This document shows, piece by piece, positions 12,816 through 20,775 of a DNA stretch of 39,689 nt (the first letter of the stretch is position 1; the number at the start of each line of letters is the position of its first letter). The notes under the pieces are model-generated. The model ran no database searches. It was given only the letters and a program-made list of their open reading frames with translations, and had not been told where the DNA came from. The stretch is from the IMG/VR virus record IMGVR_UViG_3300050821_003150, positions 1 to 39,689 of that record; one strand, written 5' to 3'. Both the position numbers and the translations under genes were made by a program. This DNA comes from a virus.

Positions 12816-14165
12816 ATGGCGAAATCCGTCGATGAAATTTTAGGGGAACTACAAGGCGGTCAACCCCGATTTTCTCTTTTGAATGGTCAAGAGTTTTTGA
12901 GTCAACCGCAACGGGAAATCGGATGGATGGTGGAGGGGATTTGGGTCAAAGGCGCAAGAGGTCTTATCGCCGGAAATCCTGGGGTAGGAAAGACCTGGTT
13001 AGCCCTGGATATGCTACTGGCGGTAGCGACGGGGGGTTTGTGCATGGGCAGGTATCAAGCGATCAAATCCCCCGCTCTTTTAGTGGAGGAGGAGGGATCA
13101 GAGCTTCATTTACAGAGAAGGATACACGCTCTGGCCAGAGCACGACAGCTTAAAGAATCGGAGCTTGCTTCCTTGTTTTTTATCATCCGTCAATTTACCA
13201 AAATACCACAAGATTTAAAGGCGTTATGTCATTTAATTATGTTGAATGATATTAAACTGGTCGTGTTTGATTCCTTGCGGAGATTCCATAACAAAGAGGA
13301 AAATTCCAGTTCCGAGATGCAAGAGGTTTTAGACGCTTTTGGGCGGTTAAATCAAATCACCGGAGCGGCCGTTATTTTAATCCATCATTTATCCAAACAA
13401 ACGGAAAATTCACATCGACCGCTCTTTGAACGCTTGCGCGGATCAAGCGATTTCCTGGCCTGGCGCGATTGCGTTATCGGAGTGGAGGGGGAAGAGGATG
13501 CTACGGAATCCGTCGCTAGTTTCCAGTTTAGGGATGCCGATCCAACGGCCCCTATCCGTATCAAGCGTCACGTCGGAGAGTTGACGGGTGCTATTTCCCT
13601 GGAAGCAACAGGCCTGGAAGAGTCTGAAGAAGTAGCCGATAAAATAGCGTCTATACTTAATGTAATGACAGCCCATTTAGAGCCCTTATCGAAGGATCAA
13701 ATCCTCACCAGCACTAAGGGACGTAAACAGGATTTGGCTAGAGCATTTAAGATTATGATAGACCGTCACATGGTGCTAAAATCAGGTTCAAAATGGATCG
13801 TTCCCGATTCGGCCGGAACGAATAGGAACGACGGGAACGAAATTCTGGATGTAATCGTTCCCAGTTCCGCCCCCCTAAAGGGGGGGGCGGGAACGATGGG
13901 AAGCGATTCCAAACATCCACCAGCGGAACGGGAGGAAACGGAAGATGAAAACATGGCAAGAGTACGAAATGGAAAAACGAAAATTGAAACAACGGGAAGC
14001 GAACGGCGAAATTCTGAATTGGGAAACGGAGATCAAAAAGATAACCGACAAACTGAATTTGTAGTACCTAAACGTAATGATAACGGCCCAGAGGAAGAAG
14101 AGGACTATAGCCCGTCCTGGGATTTGAGCGGAGGCCCTAGCGGTAAACCGGAAGGAAATTTCTGA
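12816..14165 (+). CDS. RecA-fold helicase-like ATPase (RepA/AAA_25 type)
   Basis: 449 residues. Walker A GNPGVGKT (53-60), VEEEG (90-94) with the catalytic Glu, Walker B LVVFDSLRRF (149-157), and VILIHHLSK (187-194) as the sensor. This is the hexameric RepA/DnaB-like class found in plasmid and phage replication, so it probably loads or acts as the replication helicase. Residues about 270-330 resemble a winged helix (ILTSTKGRKQDLARAFKIMI); 330-449 are Gly/Asn/Glu-rich and disordered. GGGGG precedes the ATG. No DNA polymerase is seen, so host replisome use is likely. The disordered region contains iteron-like repeats (13798-13896). Confidence 0.85.
   Translation: MAKSVDEILGELQGGQPRFSLLNGQEFLSQPQREIGWMVEGIWVKGARGLIAGNPGVGKTWLALDMLLAVATGGLCMGRYQAIKSPALLVEEEGSELHLQRRIHALARARQLKESELASLFFIIRQFTKIPQDLKALCHLIMLNDIKLVVFDSLRRFHNKEENSSSEMQEVLDAFGRLNQITGAAVILIHHLSKQTENSHRPLFERLRGSSDFLAWRDCVIGVEGEEDATESVASFQFRDADPTAPIRIKRHVGELTGAISLEATGLEESEEVADKIASILNVMTAHLEPLSKDQILTSTKGRKQDLARAFKIMIDRHMVLKSGSKWIVPDSAGTNRNDGNEILDVIVPSSAPLKGGAGTMGSDSKHPPAEREETEDENMARVRNGKTKIETTGSERRNSELGNGDQKDNRQTEFVVPKRNDNGPEEEEDYSPSWDLSGGPSGKPEGNF
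13798..13896. repeat. Iteron-like GGAACGA cluster, candidate replication origin
   Basis: Six exact copies of GGAACGA or its complement in 99 bases: direct at 13815, 13825, 13834 and 13890; inverted (TCGTTCC) at 13798 and 13855. The three central copies are 9-10 bp apart, one helical turn. A strong GC hairpin (13864-13894) overlaps the last copy. Location inside the initiator/helicase-like gene parallels the lambda O gene origin. Confidence 0.6.
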
Positions 14166-14219
14166 AACTGTTTTTACGCTGCGCTTGTGATTTTTCAAAA
14201 TGTCTGCTAGACTTGGCGC

Positions 14220-14816
14220 ATGATCGGAAATTTTACGGGACATAGTTTGGTGGTTGATCCGGTGTCCGGTTTTCTCATAAAGTCTAACCATGCCGTTGAC
14301 CGTGACGTAAAACGTCGAGAAGATGGGACGTACGCTGAAAGCCCGTTTGATGGGACTGAATCCGTCCTGGTGTTCGGGCCCGATCAGAAGTTAGAATTTC
14401 TGCGAATTGCCTCTGAACTTTGGCCCAATATCACCGCCGTTTGTGATCGTATCGGCATTGATCGCGACACCTACCGCAATCATTACGCCGTCGATGAAAA
14501 GTTCAGGCGTGAATGTGATTTGATCCGTGACCGGACTATTGACCGTATCGAGAATGTCCGCATGACCGTCGCTCATCAACCGTCAGGTAGCTTTGACCGG
14601 ATGTGCGTCTTAAACGCCTACCGCCCCGAAGTCTACAATCCCAAAGTCAAGATCGAAATCGAACACACCGTCAGTCGCGAAGAAGGGGCAAGGCGTTTAA
14701 ACGTTTTGTCCCAGGCGGTTGACGCTGAAATTGTCGATACCGTCCAGAAGATCAAGGCCCAGAGAGCCAGGGCCCGCCGCCGCCAAAACCCAAACGGCCA
14801 TGGCGATCCGAAGTGA
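14220..14816 (+). CDS. Putative small terminase subunit
   Basis: 198 residues. The centre reads FLRIASELWPNITAVCDRIG, IDRDTYRNHYAVDEKFRRECD and DRMCVLNAYRPEVYNPKVKIE. This is the layout of phage TerS proteins: HTH with a x-I-x-x-x-T-[YF] step, 'D-x-x-F' helix, then a 'KARRPExY' end. TerS recognises the packaging site and hands DNA to the large subunit at 18096-19829. The start is the first ATG, without a good Shine-Dalgarno; TTGTGA-17-TAGACT just upstream is a possible weak promoter. Confidence 0.65.
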   Translation: MIGNFTGHSLVVDPVSGFLIKSNHAVDRDVKRREDGTYAESPFDGTESVLVFGPDQKLEFLRIASELWPNITAVCDRIGIDRDTYRNHYAVDEKFRRECDLIRDRTIDRIENVRMTVAHQPSGSFDRMCVLNAYRPEVYNPKVKIEIEHTVSREEGARRLNVLSQAVDAEIVDTVQKIKAQRARARRRQNPNGHGDPK

Positions 14817-14854
14817 CCCAACCCAAATCTTTCCGCGCCAAAAATAAAAAAGCC

Positions 14855-14883
14855 TTGACAGGCTTCAAAATGCGGAGTAGGCT
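14855..14883 (+). promoter_or_regulatory. Candidate promoter with perfect -35
   Basis: TTGACA (14855-14860), 17-bp spacer, TAGGCT (14878-14883; weak -10). The TTGACA lies in the loop of aagcc/ggctt; on the minus strand this small hairpin is followed by a T-run and could instead end antisense transcription. Confidence 0.4.
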
Positions 14884-14912
14884 CTTGGTGTGAGAACGTC
14901 AGTTCCATTCCG

Positions 14913-15743
14913 ATGACCAAGTTCTTCGAGCAAGAGAAATGGGAATTTCTGACACGGGGGAAGGACCGGCGTCAGTCGAAAAAGAGGCTCATGAATCTGC
15001 ATTTAAAAGACCGAGAGAGAAATTATCTTCAGGGCGACGGTGTGCAAAACTCTCTCGATAAAGATTTCGGGAAAACCCCTAAACCCAAATTCAATCCGAT
15101 TTTAGTGGCCGCCTTCCTGGCGGTTTTTTTATTTCCGGTAAAGAGTTTTGCCGTTTGGTTTGCGGGGAGTGGTCCTGATTACAGCCAGGGCGCGGCCAGT
15201 GAGTTTTACTGTGCGGACGTAGCGGGGAGTCCTGTGACCACGGCGGCGGGGCTTTCGCAGACCGGTCCCGCTTTGGTGTTGGTCAATCCCTCGGCTTCCG
15301 GGAAGAACCTGGTGATCCTGGATGTGGGCATCGATATCACGGCGGCACCGGCGGCGGCGGCGCAGTTTATGTTGGCCTATTCCACCGGCGGCGTCAACAT
15401 ATCGACATCGGTCGTCACGTCTTCCGGCGGCATTGTGGGATTTAGCACCAACACGCTGGTCACGCCTGCCCGGCTCTTGACGGTGGTGGACTCCTCTCAG
15501 ACGCAGGTGGGACTCTCCCTCGGCCAGTGTTTGGGGGGGCAAGGGACGGCGCTGCCGTCTAAACCTACGGCGTTCCGCTATATCGGCGGCACGACGGGAG
15601 CAGCGGCGATCTCGGGGGTGACCTTGACGGATCAGACGCAGGGAAAAGTGGTGGTGCCGCCGGGCGGCGTGGTGAGCATCCAGTCGACTTCCGCCGCCAG
15701 CATTCTGGCGCATCTGTTGTGGCGTGAAGATCCAGGAAATTAA
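14913..15743 (+). CDS. Structural-like protein with hydrophobic leader
   Basis: 276 residues from ATG 14913 (no clear ribosome site); ATG 14991 (GAGG upstream) or GTG 15040 are alternatives giving shorter leaders. A strong hydrophobic stretch ending in a cleavage-like site (LVAAFLAVFLFPVKSFA-VWF) is at about 60-78. The remainder is beta-rich and Gly/Ala/Thr/Ser-rich. LVILDVGIDIT and KVVVPPGGVVSIQST...LLWRED resemble small head-decoration or fibre-like phage proteins. An exported form would be unusual for a virion protein (see findings). Confidence 0.6.
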   Translation: MTKFFEQEKWEFLTRGKDRRQSKKRLMNLHLKDRERNYLQGDGVQNSLDKDFGKTPKPKFNPILVAAFLAVFLFPVKSFAVWFAGSGPDYSQGAASEFYCADVAGSPVTTAAGLSQTGPALVLVNPSASGKNLVILDVGIDITAAPAAAAQFMLAYSTGGVNISTSVVTSSGGIVGFSTNTLVTPARLLTVVDSSQTQVGLSLGQCLGGQGTALPSKPTAFRYIGGTTGAAAISGVTLTDQTQGKVVVPPGGVVSIQSTSAASILAHLLWREDPGN

Positions 15744-15749
15744 ATTTCA

Positions 15750-16217
15750 ATGCGAGTTTTAGATATAAAATCTAGATTTGAGCGACATGTTTTGAGGACC
15801 CGGAATTGCTGGGTCTGGACGGGGGCTTTGCAAGCGGGTGGTTATGGATCTTTTGGGTGGCCGGGGAAGACTTGGAAGGAATGGAAAACACGTAAAGCTC
15901 ATAAGCCACGCGATGCGCTTTACGTGGGCCCCATTCCCGATGGCCTGGACATTCTTCATTCCTGTGACAACCCCCCTTGCGTTCGTGCCTCGCATCTTTT
16001 CCCCGGAACGGATTTCGATAATCAACAGGATTGTTTGAAGAAGGGGCGACGCGCCGATTGTCGGGGAGAAAAGAATCCGAATGCGAAATTGGTTTTTTCG
16101 CAGGTTCAGGATATTCGGAATTTTCATCCCATGCTATCGGAGAGAAAGCTAGCGAACCACTTCGGTGTTGGTAAAGCGGCGGTGCATAAAATTCTTAAGG
16201 GCAGGAAGTGGTCATGA
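15750..16217 (+). CDS. HNH endonuclease
   Basis: 155 residues with the same plan as the gene at 2648-3175: [48 protein letters not shown], then NPNAKL and a C-terminal HTH (ERKLANHFGVGKAAVHKILKG). The usual KAHRLSYE helix is altered. A free-standing mobile nuclease inserted in the early part of the rightward block. Confidence 0.88.
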   Translation: MRVLDIKSRFERHVLRTRNCWVWTGALQAGGYGSFGWPGKTWKEWKTRKAHKPRDALYVGPIPDGLDILHSCDNPPCVRASHLFPGTDFDNQQDCLKKGRRADCRGEKNPNAKLVFSQVQDIRNFHPMLSERKLANHFGVGKAAVHKILKGRKWS

Positions 16218-16393
16218 AGACTCACGCCTGTCCCACCTGCCTGCATGAAAAGTCTGTCGAGGAACTGAACGACGACCGTTCGGTGTCGCCCAAGATAAAA
16301 TTAGACGAGCTGGTGCAAATTCAAGATCACGGGAGTGCGATGTACCGGGTGATGAAATTAGACGGAATGATCTTGGAACTGGAGAAGCTGTGA
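16214..16393 (+). CDS. Small hypothetical protein
   Basis: 59 residues, ATGA overlap with the HNH gene; AGGAAG upstream. Starts MKTHACPTCLHEKS with one CPTC pair, then a beta-rich part (LVQIQDHGSAMYRVMKLDG), like a small SH3-type domain. No family recognised. Confidence 0.6.
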   Translation: MKTHACPTCLHEKSVEELNDDRSVSPKIKLDELVQIQDHGSAMYRVMKLDGMILELEKL

Positions 16394-16424
16394 AGATCGA
16401 GAAGACTCTCCTGGAGGTGCTATC

Positions 16425-16625
16425 TTGAAAATATGCCAACAGTGTAACGGCGAGGGCGTGACTCAAAACCTGAGCGAAGCCTTGGACTTTACGGCCAATG
16501 ATTTTCCCCAGCCGTTTCAGGGCGGGACCTTAGGCAGGCCGAACAGTTTTCCGGATTGCGAAATCAAATGCACAGGATGCGGCGGAAGCGGACTCTACAA
16601 CAGTTTCGGAAGTACGGGGTACTGA
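16425..16625 (+). CDS. DnaJ-type zinc-finger mini-protein 1
   Basis: 66 residues, TTG start with GGAGGT 6-7 bases upstream. Carries CQQCNGEG near the start and CTGCGGSG near the end, the CxxCxGxG motif pair of the DnaJ zinc domain, with about 40 residues between. First of three tandem genes of this type. The motif pair could bind one zinc. Confidence 0.75.
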   Translation: MKICQQCNGEGVTQNLSEALDFTANDFPQPFQGGTLGRPNSFPDCEIKCTGCGGSGLYNSFGSTGY

Positions 16626-16626
16626 G

Positions 16627-16800
16627 ATGACCACCTGCCCGACCTGCAACGGCAAAGGCGGCATGTATGCGACGACCGATTATGTCGTCGACCAGAATGC
16701 GGGAACGACGGAACAAAACGCCAACAACCAGACCCAGGGCGTGGTCCCCTGTTCGACGTGCAACGGCAAAGGCTACTTGACGAATTTCGGAGTGGCCTAG
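16627..16800 (+). CDS. DnaJ-type zinc-finger mini-protein 2
   Basis: 57 residues starting MTTCPTCNGKGG, with a second motif CSTCNGKG near the end. The linker (TTDYVVDQNAGTTEQNAN) is polar. It is immediately downstream of mini-protein 1 and overlaps the start of mini-protein 3 by one base. Confidence 0.72.
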   Translation: MTTCPTCNGKGGMYATTDYVVDQNAGTTEQNANNQTQGVVPCSTCNGKGYLTNFGVA

Positions 16801-16985
16801 TGGCGACCCTTGTTTGTCAATTCTGCGGCGGTGTCGGATCGGTCTCGAAGTCCACGGCCACCAACGACAAGCAAGGCGCGAAAGGAAAAACCGTGAAGCA
16901 GTCGCATAATGCCGAAGCGGAATCCGGGGCCGGGTGCTCCTCATGTGGTGGAACCGGCATTTTGAGGACGCATTATCCGCAATGA
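16800..16985 (+). CDS. DnaJ-type zinc-finger mini-protein 3
   Basis: 61 residues from GTG 16800, overlapping the previous TAG. CQFCGGVG at the start, CSSCGGTG near the end, with a polar Lys/Glu-rich linker. No J domain occurs in the window, so these are stand-alone zinc modules. Confidence 0.72.
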   Translation: MATLVCQFCGGVGSVSKSTATNDKQGAKGKTVKQSHNAEAESGAGCSSCGGTGILRTHYPQ

Positions 16986-17368
16986 GCCTCTTGGTCCAAT
17001 CCGGGAAGGTTCGGCCACGTAGGCGCATCCTGGTGCGGATGCTCCCTATCGTAGAAGACTATGCCAACGGTCTTGGGCTTCATCTCATCAGCCGAAAGAA
17101 ACATTGGGATTTTAATTTTAGGCGTGGAGTCATTGAGGCGATGGACCCGGCGATCAGCTGGCGGATTCCCGAGGTGATGTTGGGGGATGTGGTGATTCTA
17201 AAGGGCTCGGCGGGTTTCACCCTCGACGGCGATTTGCTTGATGAAGACGACAAATATGATGATCCCCTGAAAGGAGAAAATTTTCGCTGGTGTCATTGGA
17301 AAGAGATTGAAGCGATTGACGACAACTCTACTCAAAAACGATTGGAGGTCTCTCATGCCTCAGCCTAG
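16982..17368 (+). CDS. Hypothetical protein
   Basis: 128 residues from ATG 16982, ATGA overlap with the preceding gene. Basic N-terminus (GKVRPRRRILVRMLPIVEDYA), later acidic stretch (LDEDDKYDDPLKGEN). No recognised family. Confidence 0.65.
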   Translation: MSLLVQSGKVRPRRRILVRMLPIVEDYANGLGLHLISRKKHWDFNFRRGVIEAMDPAISWRIPEVMLGDVVILKGSAGFTLDGDLLDEDDKYDDPLKGENFRWCHWKEIEAIDDNSTQKRLEVSHASA

Positions 17369-17720
17369 TGTTTCATCGACATTTATGCCTCAATTTAAAA
17401 ACGAGGCAGAGGTGAATCTCCCGTCCGGCATCAAGGTCCGTTTTTATCGCAACGAACCCTTCAAGTTTTTGAATGACATTCATAAATTTTTGGAGGGTCT
17501 CAATATTGGAGAAATCCAGGTCTGTCAAATGAATACGGATGCCAACGGTTGGTGTAATTTTGTGATCGCCTACCGCGAGCCTGCGCCGCCCAAACCCGAA
17601 GGGCCGGACCCGGCGATGGTCTTATTTGACACGGTCATGGCCTTAAAAGATTTGACGGACGTGGTGAACGCGTTGGGTGAGAAACTTTTAAATCAGGAGG
17701 ACAAGGACGGTGGCTCCTGA
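17355..17720 (+). CDS. Hypothetical protein
   Basis: 121 residues from ATG 17355 (GGAGG 6 bases upstream). PSGIKVRFYRNEPFKFLND and CQMNTDANGWCNFVIAYRE are beta-rich, followed by a helix (MALKDLTDVVNALGEKLL). No family recognised. Confidence 0.7.
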   Translation: MPQPSVSSTFMPQFKNEAEVNLPSGIKVRFYRNEPFKFLNDIHKFLEGLNIGEIQVCQMNTDANGWCNFVIAYREPAPPKPEGPDPAMVLFDTVMALKDLTDVVNALGEKLLNQEDKDGGS

Positions 17721-18099
17721 AGTTCTTCGCGAAGAGACGGTGTCGGGTCTTCCTCCCGATGATGAGCGCCTTTTGGAAGTGGACGTGGAGGGGTATTGTG
17801 TCACTATAGGCCTCAATGATCACACTTGCGAACGTTTGGTTTCCGAGCACAAATCCCGACATCCTCATTGTCTATGGCTGCATGCTTTACGCGCTGTTGG
17901 TTCTCATCTTATTTGCTGCATTGAGGGCAAGGGACAAGTCCCGTTTGGGACCTTTCAGCAAGTGGGGAAGCTCGCCATTGAATACTCCCGCAGTCGGGGC
18001 ACGACGGTCCGATTTGCAGCCCTTGAAAATGTATTTAAACCGGAGGGTGCGTCCGCCGGAATCTGGCAAGCCAAGCCCTATCGGACCTTCGACATATGA
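17710..18099 (+). CDS. Hypothetical protein preceding the terminase
   Basis: 129 residues, GTG start overlapping the upstream gene; its TGA overlaps the terminase ATG as ATGA, so it fits the operon at both ends. Contains LLEVDVEGYCVTIGL and GKLAIEYSRSRGTTVRFAALENV. No family recognised. A membrane-type frame overlaps its second half (17816-18259). Confidence 0.6.
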   Translation: MAPEVLREETVSGLPPDDERLLEVDVEGYCVTIGLNDHTCERLVSEHKSRHPHCLWLHALRAVGSHLICCIEGKGQVPFGTFQQVGKLAIEYSRSRGTTVRFAALENVFKPEGASAGIWQAKPYRTFDI

Positions 18100-18259
18100 A
18101 TCTAAAACTCCCTTATCCGAACACCGAGAGATTGAACTTGGACAATCCGGCGATCCAGATCATGATGGAAAAAAAGATGTTCGAGGACGACCCCGTCGCT
18201 CTCTTAAAGCTCGCGTACCTAAAAATCAAGACCAAGGAAGGAGATCTCATCCCCTTTGA
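17816..18259 (+). CDS. Overlapping frame with a membrane segment
   Basis: 147 codons in another frame across the previous gene and the terminase 5' end. Near the start it encodes ILIVYGCMLYALLVLILFAALRA-RDK, a strong transmembrane helix with a basic stop signal, then a polar tail. Only weak ribosome signal. Could be a nested holin-like gene or a chance open frame. Confidence 0.2.
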   Translation: MITLANVWFPSTNPDILIVYGCMLYALLVLILFAALRARDKSRLGPFSKWGSSPLNTPAVGARRSDLQPLKMYLNRRVRPPESGKPSPIGPSTYESKTPLSEHREIELGQSGDPDHDGKKDVRGRPRRSLKARVPKNQDQGRRSHPL

Positions 18260-19829
18260 ACTCAACTCGTCTCAGAAAAGGATTGTCGAAGCGATCCAGC
18301 AGCAACGACGACTCGGACTCCCCGTCCGAATCGTTGTCCTCAAGTCCAGGCAAATGGGCACTTCTACGCTTTCTGAGGCGATCATCTATGCGTTCTGCTC
18401 GTTACGGGGTGTTTCCCAGGGATTGGTATTGGCGGATGACGAAGAAGGCGCATCGGATATTTTCAAAATGAACGAAACGTTCTGGGGCGAGATGCACAAA
18501 GACCATCCGCACTTAACGCCCCAGAAAACGAGGTCCGATGAAAAACGCATGGAGTTCTATCAGACGAAATCCGCCATTAGAATCGAGACTGCACGCAATA
18601 AGCGAGCAGGTCGTAAATACACTTATCGATACGCGCACCTTACCGAGGTCGCCTTCTATCCGGCGCTTAAAGATTTGCTTGCAGGTCTCTTGCCGTCGAT
18701 TCCCGACCAGCCGGAAACCATCCTTATCCTGGAGACTACAGCGAACGGACTGGGGGATTTTCATCAGTTCTGGCAGGAAAAAAAGAAAGCCTACGAAGAA
18801 GGGAGAACCGAATGGATACCGATCTTTCTGCCGTGGTCAGAGCACGAAGAATACGAACGGCCCTTCTTAAACGAGGAGGTGAGAGAGCGCTTTTTAAGTA
18901 CCCTTTCGAACGACGAGAAGCTGATTATGAAAGTCCATCGGCTCACGGTCGAGCAGATGAACTGGCGGAGACATCAGATCCAGGATGTGTACAATGGCGA
19001 CCAAGATAAGTTCGAGGTCGAGTATCCTCTGTCGGATCGGGAAGCGTTCAAGTCGACTTCCAGGCGGATCTTCCCCGACCGCCTTACCGAACCCCAGCGG
19101 GTCCACGTGGTGGTCAGTCCTAAATTCCGAGGCGAGATGGAAATGGTTCATCGCCGACCTTCTCCGCTCTCCGACCCCCAGGGGTTCCTAAAAATCTACA
19201 AGGAGGCGCAACCCGAATGGACTTATGTCATTGGCGCAGACAGTTGTGAGTCGGCCCTCTCGCACGACGAAGCGTGTGCACAGGTATTGGCCCGACAGAC
19301 CTGGCAAATTGTGGCGCACCTTCACGGTCACATCAGTCCTGATGATTTCGCTCGGAAGCTCTTTGCATTGGGCCAGTATTACAATATGGCTTTGGTGTGT
19401 CCTGAGCGTAATGGTCCTGGAGCTGTTACGGTCCAACAGTTGGCGGAGCTAGGCTATCCGAATCTCTGTCGGACCCCCAAGTCCGTTATTACCGACGGCG
19501 GAAAATGGATTGAGACGGAAGAGTTCGGATTCCACACAAATGTCAAGACGAAGCCTGTTATCATCGACAAACTTTCGGCGGCCCTGCGCGATTTGTTGGT
19601 GGTGATCCCGGATGCCAAGATCATTGACCAGCTTTCGACGTTTGTGATTAAGAAAGTCAACGAGGAGGGCCACATTCAGACAGGGGCAGAAGAAGGCTTC
19701 CAAGACGACTGCGTGATGGCTTTGGCGGTGGCCGTGTGGTATGCTCATCAATTAAGCCCCATACGGTCTCATGCGGAAGTGCCGAGGCAGAGTTTTATGA
19801 GCGGTTCGAGAACAGGCTATGGCGGATGA
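18096..19829 (+). CDS. terL: Terminase large subunit
   Basis: 577 residues. ATPase: Walker A variant LKSRQMGTST (82-91), Walker B region RYAHLTEVA (178-186), coupling motif ETTANG (213-218). Nuclease: VIGADSCES (Asp382), CPERNGPG (Glu437) and GFQDDCVM (Asp537), the three acidic positions of the RNase H-like domain. It cuts concatemeric DNA and pumps it into the head through the portal. Circularly permuted ends would fit a headful nuclease of this type. Confidence 0.95.
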   Translation: MNLKLPYPNTERLNLDNPAIQIMMEKKMFEDDPVALLKLAYLKIKTKEGDLIPFELNSSQKRIVEAIQQQRRLGLPVRIVVLKSRQMGTSTLSEAIIYAFCSLRGVSQGLVLADDEEGASDIFKMNETFWGEMHKDHPHLTPQKTRSDEKRMEFYQTKSAIRIETARNKRAGRKYTYRYAHLTEVAFYPALKDLLAGLLPSIPDQPETILILETTANGLGDFHQFWQEKKKAYEEGRTEWIPIFLPWSEHEEYERPFLNEEVRERFLSTLSNDEKLIMKVHRLTVEQMNWRRHQIQDVYNGDQDKFEVEYPLSDREAFKSTSRRIFPDRLTEPQRVHVVVSPKFRGEMEMVHRRPSPLSDPQGFLKIYKEAQPEWTYVIGADSCESALSHDEACAQVLARQTWQIVAHLHGHISPDDFARKLFALGQYYNMALVCPERNGPGAVTVQQLAELGYPNLCRTPKSVITDGGKWIETEEFGFHTNVKTKPVIIDKLSAALRDLLVVIPDAKIIDQLSTFVIKKVNEEGHIQTGAEEGFQDDCVMALAVAVWYAHQLSPIRSHAEVPRQSFMSGSRTGYGG

Positions 19830-20140
19830 GATGGTCTTTTCCTGTTTCCGAGATGCGCCTCTTAGTGAACGCGCTTCCCGACACGAGGCTAAACAAAATG
19901 CCGAGGCCCGTTAGCGTGTTCTTTGACCACCAGGGGAAGTTTGATTGTCCCGTATGCGGCAAGTCCTTGATCCGTGCTCATCTTCAGGGATGGTTTTGGC
20001 ATTGCTTAAAATGCGACCGGCAGTTTGCGCTGTACGAGTTAAAGCCGAAGGTGGAAGAGGCAGAGAAGATCGTTTCAGATAGGCCGGAAGGATTTTTTGA
20101 TCGTGTGAAGAAAGTTTTTACGGGAGGGAAAAATGGCTAA
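19826..20140 (+). CDS. Zinc-ribbon protein
   Basis: 104 residues from ATG 19826 (ATGA overlap with the terminase). Contains FDCPVCGKSLIRAHLQGWFWHCLKCDRQF, i.e. one CxxC...CxxC ribbon. Then a charged helix (KVEEAEKIVSDRPEG). An alternative start is Met10. Could assist packaging; no evidence beyond position. Confidence 0.65.
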   Translation: MRWSFPVSEMRLLVNALPDTRLNKMPRPVSVFFDHQGKFDCPVCGKSLIRAHLQGWFWHCLKCDRQFALYELKPKVEEAEKIVSDRPEGFFDRVKKVFTGGKNG

Positions 20141-20276
20141 GAAATCAGACCCAGTCATGGAGAAATCATACTCAGCGGCCAGGAAGAAAATGGGCTATGG
20201 CGGAAAGTCCAAAGGCAATGCGTCTCTCGGCAAGAAGGGCGCTAAGGGGATGATGAGGCCTGCGGGGAAAACGTGA
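20133..20276 (+). CDS. Small basic protein 1
   Basis: 47 residues; GGGAGGG precedes the ATG, which overlaps the previous gene. Lys/Gly-rich (KKMGYGGKSKGNASLGKKG). First of a belt of small, mostly basic genes between terminase and portal; perhaps DNA-binding or head-associated. Confidence 0.55.
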   Translation: MAKKSDPVMEKSYSAARKKMGYGGKSKGNASLGKKGAKGMMRPAGKT

Positions 20277-20279
20277 GTC

Positions 20280-20441
20280 ATGCCGTATGATTCCAAAAGG
20301 CAAATGAGATGGGCCCATACCGCCTCCTCGAAGAAAAAGGGGTTCCCTACGAAGGAATTCGACAAAGCTTCGAAGGGGAAGAGTTTGCCGGAGACCTCAA
20401 AGAAGGCGAAGTCGATGTCGAAGAAGATGACGCGGAGATAG
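20280..20441 (+). CDS. Small basic protein 2
   Basis: 53 residues: MPYDSKRQMRWAHTASSKKKG, KEFDKASKGKSLPE. The MPYxSKxQxRxxH...EFDxASKGKxLP pattern is one I recognise from small phage proteins near head genes; role unknown. Confidence 0.65.
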   Translation: MPYDSKRQMRWAHTASSKKKGFPTKEFDKASKGKSLPETSKKAKSMSKKMTRR

Positions 20442-20450
20442 GAGGCTGAT

Positions 20451-20774
20451 ATGCTGGGCGATGAATCCAATGGAAACTCAGGAAAGCCGGAAGAAGACAA
20501 GCCCGTTGTTCTGGAAGAGTCTGCGAAGAAAGACGAGAAACCGGCAGCGGTTACAGAAGCGGAAGCTCCAAAAATTAATAAGGCAAGAATTGACAACGGA
20601 ACCATGACCGTCACCTTGGAGTTGGAAGGTCCGGACAATTCCTTTGCCGCCGCCATTGGGTCGCTCGTCTTGGCGCAGGACATGGTGCGGAATTATTTTG
20701 CCAAGAAGATGATGGCGGAGCAGCTCATGAAAGAGCGCGTGATGGCCAAGATCATCCGCTCGGAGATCCATTAG
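20451..20774 (+). CDS. Hypothetical head-region protein
   Basis: 107 residues; AGGAGG upstream. Acidic disordered N-terminus (1-45), then a compact domain: ARIDNGTMTVTLELEGPDN, SLVLAQDMVRNYFAKKMMAE. No family recognised. Confidence 0.65.
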   Translation: MLGDESNGNSGKPEEDKPVVLEESAKKDEKPAAVTEAEAPKINKARIDNGTMTVTLELEGPDNSFAAAIGSLVLAQDMVRNYFAKKMMAEQLMKERVMAKIIRSEIH

Positions 20775-20775
20775 T

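Noticed and set aside
14846-14868. Minus-strand terminator (aagcc hairpin with T-run)
   Set aside because: No minus-strand gene ends near it, and the stem is only 5 bp; the overlapping perfect -35 box is the better reading, though not certain.
15129-15713. Long minus-strand frame opposite the structural-like gene
   Set aside because: Arg/His-rich antisense shadow of a GC-rich plus-strand gene with good coding character; no start signal.
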